Assembly: GCF_008831305.1 (NCBI RefSeq)
Contig: NZ_ML708629.1
Span: forward strand, 1 to 45,607
DNA from: Kocuria coralli
GTDB lineage: Bacteria > Actinomycetota > Actinomycetes > Actinomycetales > Micrococcaceae
Length of the DNA: 45,607 nt
Direction: 5' to 3'
The notes below the pieces were generated by a model. The model saw only the letters and a list, made by a program, of their open reading frames with translations. It did no database searches and was not told the origin of the DNA. Positions within the stretch are counted from its first letter, which is position 1; every line of letters starts with the position of its first letter. Below, in pieces: positions 25,233 to 32,634 of the stretch. Position numbers and translations under genes: made by a program.

Positions 25233-25859
25233 TCACTCGCTGTCGGAGGAGGGCTCCTCGGTAGCGGGCACGACGTCGCCCTCGGCCTCTTCCGCGGTCT
25301 CGGGCTCCTCGCCCAGGTCCTGCTCGATGGGCTCGGCCACGTTGACCACCAGGGTCTCCGGGTCGGTGACCAGCTCGACGCCGGCGGGCAGCTGGATGTC
25401 GCCGGCGTAGAGGTGCTCGTTCGGCTCGCGGCCCTCGATGGACAGCTCGAACTGCTCGGGCACCTTGAGCGCGTCCACCAGCACGGTCACGGAGGTCTCC
25501 TCCTGGGTGTGCATGGCGGTCGGGGCCACCTCGCCCTCGAGCGTGACGGGGATGTCCACCTCGACCTTCTCGCCGCGCTTCACGGTGAGCAGGTCGATGT
25601 GCAGGATCTCCGGGCGGATCGGGTGCCGCTGAACGTCCTTGAGCATGCACAGGTGCTCGCCGTCGGTCAGGACCTCGATGACGGCGTTGGAGTTACGGGC
25701 CACCAGCATCATCTCGTGGCCCGGCAGGGACACGTGGATGGGCTCGTGGGTGCGGCCGTAGATCACGGCGGGGATCCGATCGTTGGCGCGGATGCGGCGG
25801 GCGTAGCCCTTGCCGAAATCGGTGCGGGTCTCACCGGGGATCCGGATGACGTCGACCAT
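25233..25859 (-). CDS. rplY: 50S ribosomal protein L25, long TL5/CTC form
   Basis: 208 residues from ATG 25859 (GAGGAG about ten bases upstream; a longer frame adding MKDIAYQY has no support). The N-terminal ~95 residues form the 5S rRNA-binding L25 domain (TRTDFGKGYARRIRANDRIPAVIYG). The C-terminal TL5/CTC domain follows (VDIPVTLEGEVAP, ELSIEGREPNEHLYAGDIQLP) and ends in a ~30-residue acidic Glu/Ser tail. It binds 5S rRNA in the central protuberance, and the long form is linked to general stress in Bacillus. In many actinobacteria prs lies next to rplY; here a 5-kb surface-gene block on the opposite strand separates them. Confidence 0.95.
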   Translation of the reverse strand: MVDVIRIPGETRTDFGKGYARRIRANDRIPAVIYGRTHEPIHVSLPGHEMMLVARNSNAVIEVLTDGEHLCMLKDVQRHPIRPEILHIDLLTVKRGEKVEVDIPVTLEGEVAPTAMHTQEETSVTVLVDALKVPEQFELSIEGREPNEHLYAGDIQLPAGVELVTDPETLVVNVAEPIEQDLGEEPETAEEAEGDVVPATEEPSSDSE

Positions 25860-26464
25860 GAGTCGTCGCTCCTCGTATTGATAGGCAATGTCTTTCATGA
25901 AGTGTTGCGCCGGCCTAAGGCGACCGGCTCATTGCCCGCCCCGGTGCGCCACCTCGATCCCGGCACCCGCTGAGCGCGGGAGCGCGGCGGCTCTGGAAGA
26001 GCCCGTGGTGGCGGATATCCGAAGGGATCCGAACCAGCCTCGTCGATCACGGGAAGCCTCATCGTGCTCACTGCACCGATGATGCCTCACCCTCGCCTCG
26101 GCAACCTCCCAAGACTATCATGGGCGCAGGCCCAGGGCGCTGACCTGGTGTGATACTCACCACGTGAGCCAGATCTTCACATTTTGGACACATCTGGGGA
26201 CGCCCGGTCTTCATGTTTACTCCTAGGATGGGCGGAGCCGGGCAACCGGTTCCCGGTCCGGACGCAATGGGGATTGCGGCAGGCCGGAGACCACGCCCGG
26301 CCGTTGGGTTCGAAAGAACATGTTCGATAGAACACCTCGGGGACATCCAGCCGGCCGAGCCGGCGCATCTCGCCGCGGACGCCTCTGGCGGGGTCGGTTC
26401 GCGGGTTGGCGCGCTCGCACCGGCTGAGCCCCGAACGGTCTGCATCAGGGGGAGGAGCATCGAG
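25860..26464. other. 605-bp divergent intergenic region between rplY and the sugar transferase
   Basis: No gene was recognised. An ATG at 26213 opens a frame joining the sugar transferase, but the first 84 residues look non-coding and the GGAGG-preceded ATG at 26465 is better. Structures seen: TGGTG-tgatact-CACCA (26146-26162), overlapping CTCAC-CAC-GTGAG (26156-26168), and the tandem dyads at 26308-26335. The region should hold the promoters of both flanking genes. Confidence 0.55.
26308..26335. promoter_or_regulatory. Tandem 14-bp dyads upstream of the sugar transferase
   Basis: GTTCGAAAGAACAT and GTTCGATAGAACAC follow each other directly with a 14-bp period. Each unit is a dyad of the form GTTC-N4-GAAC. 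The overlap of the two units also creates GAACATGTTC. The site is about 130 bp before the start codon. It looks like a cooperative binding site for a dimeric regulator. It is not a LexA box, in which the half-sites face the other way (GAAC-N4-GTTC). Confidence 0.5.
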
Positions 26465-28150
26465 ATGTCCAGCATCACCGACTCATCGGTGGAGGGCATG
26501 GGCTCACAACGCGGCACCGCTCAGCGGCACGGGCGGCCCGGACAGGGCCCGGGCCCGGCCAAGATGCCCGTCGGCGGCGACGGCATGGAGACCCAGCCGA
26601 GCACGGGCCCCGTCCGGGCCGTAGCTCCCGCCGGAGCCGAGACCATTCCGGGCAAGACCCCCGCCACCGTCCCCGTCGCGGCCACGCCGCGCAACGACTG
26701 GCGAGCCCGTTATGTCCGGTCGATGCGCATCTCCGACGGCGTGGCCATCGTGATCACCCTGCTCGTCGCGCAGCTCGTACGGTTCGGCGCGGACAGCACC
26801 GCGGGAGGCGGCGATCTGAGCTGGGGGCGGTTCAACATCGACTACGTCTTCGTCGGCATCGCACTCGGCGTCGCCTGGTGGGCGTGGCTCGACCTGCGCG
26901 GCTCCCGGGCCATCCGGCTGATCGGCTACGGCATGGAGGAGTCCCGGGAGGTCTCCACGGCCACCCTGATCTTCTTCAGCGCGATCGCGATCGTCTCCTT
27001 CGCCCTCTCGCTTCCCGTCGCCCGCGGATACGTGCTGATCGCGCTCCCGCTGGGCCTGGTCCTGCTGATCCTGGGGAGGTGGTGCCTGCGGTCGTACCTG
27101 CTGCGCCGTCGTCGCCGCAACCGCGCCGCCATGTCCCGGACCATGGTCGTCGGGCGTCAGCGCGGAGCCCTGGAGACGGTCGAATCCCTGCGGGACCACG
27201 TGGAGGCGGGCCTTGCACCCGTGGTGGCCTACTACCCGGTCGGAAAACAGCCCCTCCCGGAGAAGCTGCAGCATGTGGAGGTGCGCAACGTCCTGGCCCC
27301 GGAGGACCGCCCCACCGTGGCCGGCATCCTCGAGGCCGCCCATCACCACCGTGTCCAGGCCCTGGTCCTGACCAACAACTCTCCCCTGAGCTCCGCCGAG
27401 ATCAGGCATCTGAGCTGGTACCTGGCGGACGCCCGCATTCGCCTGGTGATGAACACCGGGCTCACGGACATCGCGGGCCCGCGCATCCATACCCAGCAGC
27501 TCGCGGGACTGCCGCTGATCCACGTCTCCACGCCCCACATGTCCTGGTCGCGCAGGCTGTTCAAACGCGGGATGGACATCGTGGGCTCGCTGCTGGCCCT
27601 GATCCTGCTGTCACCGGTCATGCTGGTGGTGGGAGCCGTCATCAAGGCGCACGACCGGGGACCGGTCTTCTTCGGACAGGAACGCGTCGGACTGGATGGC
27701 ACCAGGTTCACGATGTTGAAGTTCCGCTCGATGTACACCGACGCCGAGGAGAGGAAGGCCGCTCTCGACGCCGCCAACGAATCGGCCGGCGCCGTGCTGT
27801 TCAAGATGAAGGACGACCCCCGCGTCACCAGACCCGGCCGGGTCCTGCGCCGCTACAGCCTGGACGAGCTGCCCCAGTTCGTGAACGTGCTCAAGGGCGA
27901 GATGTCCCTGGTCGGCCCGCGCCCGCCGCTGGAGTCCGAGGTGGAGAAGTACGAGGACTACGTCCACCGGAGGCTGCGCGTGAAGCCGGGAATCACGGGC
28001 CTGTGGCAGGTCTCCGGCCGCTCCGATCTGGACTGGGACCAGTCCGTGCGGCTGGATCTCTACTACGTGGAGAACTGGTCGGTCCTGGAGGACGTCCTGA
28101 TCCTCCTCCGCACCGTCAGGGCCGTCTTCGCCCACTCAGGGGCCTACTGA
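26465..28150 (+). CDS. Polyprenyl-phosphate sugar-1-phosphate transferase (EPS initiating enzyme)
   Basis: 561 residues from ATG 26465 with GGGGGAGGAG upstream. After ~75 polar residues come four hydrophobic segments (about 90-225) and a CoA-binding-like/Rossmann middle domain (TMVVGRQRG onward). The C-terminal ~200 residues are the catalytic bacterial sugar transferase domain: a re-entrant membrane helix (GMDIVGSLLALILLSPVM), GPVFFGQERVG, FTMLKFRSMY, RRYSLDELPQFVNVLKGEMS, LVGPRPP and PGITGLWQVSGRS. Such enzymes (WbaP/CpsE-like) place the first sugar phosphate on undecaprenyl phosphate. No other initiating enzyme is seen in the EPS locus at 598-11495, so this gene could serve it from a distance. 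Confidence 0.93.
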   Translation: MSSITDSSVEGMGSQRGTAQRHGRPGQGPGPAKMPVGGDGMETQPSTGPVRAVAPAGAETIPGKTPATVPVAATPRNDWRARYVRSMRISDGVAIVITLLVAQLVRFGADSTAGGGDLSWGRFNIDYVFVGIALGVAWWAWLDLRGSRAIRLIGYGMEESREVSTATLIFFSAIAIVSFALSLPVARGYVLIALPLGLVLLILGRWCLRSYLLRRRRRNRAAMSRTMVVGRQRGALETVESLRDHVEAGLAPVVAYYPVGKQPLPEKLQHVEVRNVLAPEDRPTVAGILEAAHHHRVQALVLTNNSPLSSAEIRHLSWYLADARIRLVMNTGLTDIAGPRIHTQQLAGLPLIHVSTPHMSWSRRLFKRGMDIVGSLLALILLSPVMLVVGAVIKAHDRGPVFFGQERVGLDGTRFTMLKFRSMYTDAEERKAALDAANESAGAVLFKMKDDPRVTRPGRVLRRYSLDELPQFVNVLKGEMSLVGPRPPLESEVEKYEDYVHRRLRVKPGITGLWQVSGRSDLDWDQSVRLDLYYVENWSVLEDVLILLRTVRAVFAHSGAY

Positions 28151-28252
28151 CAGTCCGGAATTCATAGATTTTTACAGCCGCTGATCGAGGGTGATTCCCG
28201 CGTGATCTCGGGCAAGTTCCCTGGTCAGCGCATATAGAAGTCGTCAAAATGC

Positions 28253-28283
28253 TTGCATGATAACGAAATGATCACGCTATACT
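28253..28283 (+). promoter_or_regulatory. Putative promoter of the GH25-SLH gene
   Basis: TTGCAT (28253-28258) and TATACT (28278-28283) resemble -35 and -10 boxes, with a 19-base spacer, longer than ideal. The surrounding bases are A/T-rich relative to the genome. The start codon is 60 bp downstream. The remaining part of the 193-bp gap after the sugar transferase contains no gene. Confidence 0.45.
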
Positions 28284-28343
28284 CTTCATCGCTCGGCCTT
28301 CTCCCCCCAGTCGCCGGGCATCCCCCCGAAGATAGGCGTACGC

Positions 28344-30143
28344 GTGATCCTCTCCCATCACTCGTCGCGGGTCTCTTCCACCGCGACCGCTGTAACCGTC
28401 TCCGTCTCGATGGTGCTGGCCGGCCTGGCCGCCGCCGCACCAGCCGGAGCCGTAGAAGAAACACCCCCTTCCATCCTCAACGAGCACGTCAGCCAGGAGG
28501 GCACCCCTCAAGGTGAACTCTCCCTGACCGACGGCGAGGTCGTGTCCTTCGACGCCGACGGCGTCGCCTCCTACGACGCCCCCGAGCTGCCCGATGCTCC
28601 CCCGAGCACCGGAGACCGTTCACCGGGCGCCACCATGGGCATGTACCAGAAGAGCCTGGCCTCCGCCGCCCATCTCTCCGACGAGTCGGAGCAGTCGATG
28701 GCCAGGATCGCGGGTGGTGACGCCGAGGCGGACGGCACCACGACCACGGAGTCCGGCGCTGCCTCCGAGACCCCGCTCGATCCCGCCGGTGAGGCCCCCG
28801 CCGCGGACGTCCCGGTCGCTGAGACGCCGGCGGCGGATGCGCCCGCATCCGGTTCCCCCGAGACCGATCAGGCACAGGTGGGCCCCGCAGGGGCCATGTC
28901 GATGGTGGTCGTCAACGGCGCCTGGCAGCCGGCCGGCATCCAGGGCATGGACGTCTCCGGATGGCAGCCCTCGGTGAACTGGTCGCGCGAGTACTCCCTG
29001 GGCGCTCGTTTCGCCTATGTCAAGGCCACGGAGGGCACCAGCTACCGCTCCCCCGCGTTCAACAGCCAGTACATCGGCTCCTATCAGACCGGCATGATCC
29101 GCGGCGCGTACCACTTCGCCATTCCCTCTCGCAGCTCGTCGGGCGCGGCCCAAGCCGACTACTTCGTGAACAACGGCGGCGGCTGGTCGGCCGACGGGAA
29201 GACGCTGCCCGGCCTGCTGGACATCGAATACAACCCTTACCCGGCCTACGGCGATGTCTGCTTCAACCTGACGCACTCGGAGATGCGGAACTGGATCAAG
29301 AGCTTCTCCGACCGCTACAAGCAGCGCACCGGCCGCCTTCCCGCCATCTACACCGCCACCGACTGGTGGGTCCAGTGCACGGGCAATACGAACATGTTCA
29401 ACGACCATCCGCTGCACATCGCCCAATGGACCAACTCCCCCGGCCCGATGCCGAACGGCTGGAACACCCACGACATCTGGCAGTACTCGGACAGGGGTCC
29501 GTTCTCCGGTGACTCCAACGTCTACGGCGGCTCCTGGGGCCAGCTGCAGGACATGGCGCGCAATGCCAGCTACAAGCCGCTCGGCGGCCGCGCCCCGGCA
29601 GCCGCCGCGGGTCCCTTCGTGGATGTGTCGCCCAGTAACCAGTTCGTCCGGGAGATCACCTGGGTGAAGGATCGTGGCTACCTCAATGGCTGGCCCGATG
29701 GCACCTTCCGCCCGGTCCAACCCATCGACCGCGACGCGATGGCCGCAGTGGCCTACCGCCTGGCAGGCTCCCCCGCCTACACCCCACCAGCACGCTCCCC
29801 CTACCGCGACGTAGCCACCACCCACCAGTTCTACAAAGAAATAACCTGGGCCCGCTCCGCCGGCTACCTCACCGGCTGGCCCGACGGCACCTTCCGACCC
29901 AACAACAAGATCACCCGCGACGCCACCGCCGCGATGTTCTACCGCATGGCCGGATCCCCCGCCTACACCCCACCGGCCACCTCCCGGTTCCCCGACATCC
30001 ACCGCGGCCAACAGTTCTACCGCGAAATCCACTGGTTCGCCGCCCAAGGCATCACCACCGGCTACGCCAACGGCACCTACCGCCCGCTGAACACCACCAA
30101 CCGCGACGCGATGGCCGCCTTCATCTACCGCTACATCAACTAA
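28344..30143 (+). CDS. Secreted GH25 lysozyme with three SLH repeats
   Basis: 599 residues from GTG 28344, with a weak ribosome-binding site. A signal peptide spans about 1-36 (hydrophobic VSVSMVLAGLAAAAPAGA). A Pro/Ala/Glu/Thr-rich linker (about 37-185) follows, then a GH25 muramidase domain (about 195-400) with GMDVSGWQ (Asp203) and LLDIEYN (Asp293, Glu295) as catalytic acids, and YVKATEG and GAYHFA strands. Three SLH repeats occupy about 424-599, each with a GW/GY-DGTFRP-type core and joined by a GSPAYTPPA linker. It would cleave peptidoglycan N-acetylmuramyl bonds while attached to secondary wall polymer. From about 29700 the codon use changes (see findings). Confidence 0.93.
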   Translation: MILSHHSSRVSSTATAVTVSVSMVLAGLAAAAPAGAVEETPPSILNEHVSQEGTPQGELSLTDGEVVSFDADGVASYDAPELPDAPPSTGDRSPGATMGMYQKSLASAAHLSDESEQSMARIAGGDAEADGTTTTESGAASETPLDPAGEAPAADVPVAETPAADAPASGSPETDQAQVGPAGAMSMVVVNGAWQPAGIQGMDVSGWQPSVNWSREYSLGARFAYVKATEGTSYRSPAFNSQYIGSYQTGMIRGAYHFAIPSRSSSGAAQADYFVNNGGGWSADGKTLPGLLDIEYNPYPAYGDVCFNLTHSEMRNWIKSFSDRYKQRTGRLPAIYTATDWWVQCTGNTNMFNDHPLHIAQWTNSPGPMPNGWNTHDIWQYSDRGPFSGDSNVYGGSWGQLQDMARNASYKPLGGRAPAAAAGPFVDVSPSNQFVREITWVKDRGYLNGWPDGTFRPVQPIDRDAMAAVAYRLAGSPAYTPPARSPYRDVATTHQFYKEITWARSAGYLTGWPDGTFRPNNKITRDATAAMFYRMAGSPAYTPPATSRFPDIHRGQQFYREIHWFAAQGITTGYANGTYRPLNTTNRDAMAAFIYRYIN

Positions 30144-30193
30144 CACCCCCTGGCCCGGGTCCCCCCCCGGTCCGCTATTCGATGCAGCCATCC

Positions 30194-30225
30194 CGTGGTC
30201 CGGCCGGCTGACCGGCCGGACCACG
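30194..30225 (+). terminator. 14-bp GC-rich hairpin after the GH25-SLH gene
   Basis: Arms 30194-30207 and 30212-30225 (CGTGGTCCGGCCGG and its inverse) pair perfectly around a CTGA loop. It begins 51 bp after the stop. There is no T run. It separates the GH25 and CAP genes, which therefore may be transcribed independently. Confidence 0.72.
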
Positions 30226-30358
30226 CCCCCAGAAAACACCACTGCACATCCGTGGGTACCCCCTGCCCACATGAATCCTCCGGTTGCAGCCCAGGACGCC
30301 ACGGCGGTCTTCCTCTCCAGGGTTGAGTCCAACCTGTACCCGAAAGGACCACTCCCCC

Positions 30359-31516
30359 ATGCGTTCATCGCATCGTCTCTTCGCCGGCGCCGCCCTGGCC
30401 GCCGCCGCCATCACCGCAGTCCCCGCCTTCATCGCCGCCCCGGCCCAGGCCGCCCAGGAGGACATCGTCCACGCCTCCCAGGCCACCCTGGATGGTCACC
30501 GGCAGACGATCCTCAAGGAGATCAACAACTACCGCGCCTCCCGCGGGCTCCCCGCCGTGAAGTACTCCCCCACGCTGACCGGCATCTCCCAGGACGAGTC
30601 CGACCGCGCGGTCCGGGACGAGAACGCCAACCACTCCATGAACTTCCTGAACGACTCGCGCTTCGGCAACGCGAGCCACAAGCGCGAGATCACGGCCCTG
30701 GAGTACAGCATCAACCCGGTGGCGCTGGTGACGTGGTGGAAGAACTCACCGTCCCACAACGCGGTGCTGCTGGATCGCAACGTCACCGTGGTCGGCATCG
30801 GCGTGACGCTCGCGGACGGCAGCCTGGCCAGGACCCGCCAGCCGTGGCAGATCGTGTCCGTGGTCAACGGAGCGGGCTACGCCAACGGGGGTGCTCCCTC
30901 CGACGCCCGCTCTTCGGTGACCGGGGGGTCGAATGACAGTCCGCCGGTCACGGCGCCCTCGCCCGCCCCGCCCCAGCAGCCCGCACCGGGGCCCTTCGTG
31001 GACGTCCCCGCCGGCTTGGAGCACGCCTCGGCGATCTCCTGGGCCAGGAACGGCGGCTACCTCAGGGGCTGGCCGGACGGGACGTTCCGCCCGCATCAGC
31101 CCATCGACCGCGACGCCATGGCGGCCATGGCCTACCGGTTGTCCGGTTCCCCCGCCTACACGCCCCCGGCCCGGTCTCCCTACGTCGATGTCTCCACCAG
31201 TCATCAGTTCTACAAGGAGATCTCCTGGGCCAAGGCGACCGGCCTGCTCACGGGCTGGAGCGACGGCACCTTCCGCCCCAACAACAACATCACCCGCGAC
31301 GCCACCGCTGCGCTGTTCCATCGCCATGCGGGCAAGCCATGGGTGAGTCCGTCGTCGTCGTTCCGCGACGTGTCGCCCGGGCAGCAGCACGCCCAGGCGA
31401 TCCAGTGGATGGCCTCGTCCGGAGTGGCCACGGGATGGTCCGACGGGACCTACCGGCCGTTGCAGACCACCAACCGCGACGCCATGGCGGCTTTCATCCA
31501 GCGCTACGCCGGCTGA
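30359..31516 (+). CDS. Secreted CAP/SCP-domain protein with three SLH repeats
   Basis: 385 residues from ATG 30359, with AAGGA about 11 bases upstream. A clear signal peptide ends near APAQA-AQ (31/32). The CAP domain occupies about 40-175: ILKEINNYRASRGLPAVKYS, the conserved WWKNSPSHNAVLLD motif with the His of the CAP cavity, and GIGVTLADG. A Pro-rich linker leads to three SLH repeats from about 217 to the end, using the same GSPAYTPPARSPY linker as the neighbouring lysozyme. CAP proteins in bacteria are secreted and often act on the cell wall or lipids, but their function is not settled. The two adjacent SLH proteins suggest a shared wall anchor. Confidence 0.9.
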   Translation: MRSSHRLFAGAALAAAAITAVPAFIAAPAQAAQEDIVHASQATLDGHRQTILKEINNYRASRGLPAVKYSPTLTGISQDESDRAVRDENANHSMNFLNDSRFGNASHKREITALEYSINPVALVTWWKNSPSHNAVLLDRNVTVVGIGVTLADGSLARTRQPWQIVSVVNGAGYANGGAPSDARSSVTGGSNDSPPVTAPSPAPPQQPAPGPFVDVPAGLEHASAISWARNGGYLRGWPDGTFRPHQPIDRDAMAAMAYRLSGSPAYTPPARSPYVDVSTSHQFYKEISWAKATGLLTGWSDGTFRPNNNITRDATAALFHRHAGKPWVSPSSSFRDVSPGQQHAQAIQWMASSGVATGWSDGTYRPLQTTNRDAMAAFIQRYAG

Positions 31517-31524
31517 ACCCGAAG

Positions 31525-31571
31525 GCAAGAGGAAGGCCCGATCCGGGTTCCGGATCGGGCCTTCCTCTTGC
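31525..31571. terminator. 22-bp perfect bidirectional hairpin between the CAP-SLH gene and prs
   Basis: Arms 31525-31546 and 31550-31571 pair perfectly around a GTT loop. The right arm ends in CTTCCTCTTGC and the left begins GCAAGAGGAAG, so each strand has a mild pyrimidine-rich exit. It lies 8 bp after the CAP stop and 13 bp before the prs stop, serving both convergent genes. Confidence 0.88.
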
Positions 31572-31584
31572 GCTCGGAGCCGGG

Positions 31585-32565
31585 TCAGGAGCGGCCGTTG
31601 AACAAGCTCGTCACGGAGCCGTCCTCGAAGACCTCCTGGATCGCGCGGGCCAGCAGCGGGGCGATCGAGAGGACGTCGAGGTTCTCGAACCGGTGCTCCG
31701 GGGGCACGGGGAGGGTGTCGGTCACGACGACGGAGCGGGCACCGCAGCTGGAGAGGCGCTCGACCGCCGGGTCGGAGAACACGGCGTGGGTCGCGGCGAT
31801 GATGACGTCCTTGGCACCGTGCTCGCGCAGCACGTTGACCGCGCCGGAGATCGTGCCGGCGGTATCGATCATGTCGTCGATCAGCACGCAGGTGCGGCCC
31901 TTGACCTGCCCCACCACTTCCTTGGACACCGCCTGGTTCGGGCGGGTGATGTCACGGGTCTTGTGCACGAAGGCCAGCGGAGCGTGCCCCAGCAGCTCGG
32001 CCCACATCTCGGCCACGCGCACCCGGCCGGTATCCGGGGAGACCACCGTGATCTCGTCCTCCCCCACCATGCCCTGGACGTGCTTGGCCAGGATCGGGAT
32101 CGCCATCAGGTGGTCCACGGGCCCGTCGAAGAAGCCCTGGATCTGCGCGGTGTGCAGATCCACGGACATCAGGCGGTCGGCGCCGGCGGTCTTGTAGAGG
32201 TCCGAGATCAGCCGGGCGGAGATGGGCTCGCGCCCGCGGTGCTTCTTGTCCTGCCGGGCGTACGGGTAGAACGGCGAGACCACGGTGATGGACCGGGCGG
32301 AGGCCCGCTTGAGCGAGTCGATCATGAGCAGCTGCTCCATGATCCACTGGTTGATCGGGGCCGGGTGGGACTGGATGAGGAAGGCGTCGGCGCCGCGGAC
32401 GGATTCGCCGAAACGCACATAGGTCTCACCGTTCGCGAAGTCGTAGGCATCGGTGGGCACCAGTTCCGTGCCCAGCTCCCGGGCGACGTCTTCGGCCAAC
32501 TGCAGGTGGGCTCTACCGGAGAGCAGGACCATTCGGTTGGCACCTGAGTTGAGGATCCCGGTCAT
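31585..32565 (-). CDS. prs: Ribose-phosphate pyrophosphokinase (PRPP synthetase)
   Basis: 326 residues from ATG 32565; the ribosome-binding site is weak (AAAGCGAG). Class I PRPP synthetase motifs are visible: FANGETYVRFGESVRG, the flexible-loop/ATP region YPYARQDKKHRGREPISAR, DLHTAQIQGFFDGPVDHL, and the PRPP-binding loop CVLIDDMIDTAGTI. It makes PRPP from ribose-5-phosphate and ATP for purine, pyrimidine, His, Trp and NAD synthesis. It lies 69 bp downstream of glmU on the same strand, the common actinobacterial order. The usual downstream neighbour rplY is displaced by the surface-gene block. Confidence 0.97.
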   Translation of the reverse strand: MTGILNSGANRMVLLSGRAHLQLAEDVARELGTELVPTDAYDFANGETYVRFGESVRGADAFLIQSHPAPINQWIMEQLLMIDSLKRASARSITVVSPFYPYARQDKKHRGREPISARLISDLYKTAGADRLMSVDLHTAQIQGFFDGPVDHLMAIPILAKHVQGMVGEDEITVVSPDTGRVRVAEMWAELLGHAPLAFVHKTRDITRPNQAVSKEVVGQVKGRTCVLIDDMIDTAGTISGAVNVLREHGAKDVIIAATHAVFSDPAVERLSSCGARSVVVTDTLPVPPEHRFENLDVLSIAPLLARAIQEVFEDGSVTSLFNGRS

Positions 32566-32634
32566 CGTGACTCGCTTTCTGAAGCGTTCGTAGTCGGTGG
32601 CTCTTGGCCTGGGTGGCGGATGGAGTGGTGAACC

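Noticed and set aside
26308-26335. LexA (SOS) box
   Set aside because: Actinobacterial LexA boxes have GAAC-N4-GTTC; here the half-sites are in the opposite order and the inner GAAC/GTTC pair has the wrong spacing.
28620-30368. A 582-codon minus-strand open frame opposite the lysozyme gene
   Set aside because: It is antisense to a protein with clear signal peptide, GH25 and SLH motifs, and its product is a Gly/Val-rich shadow.
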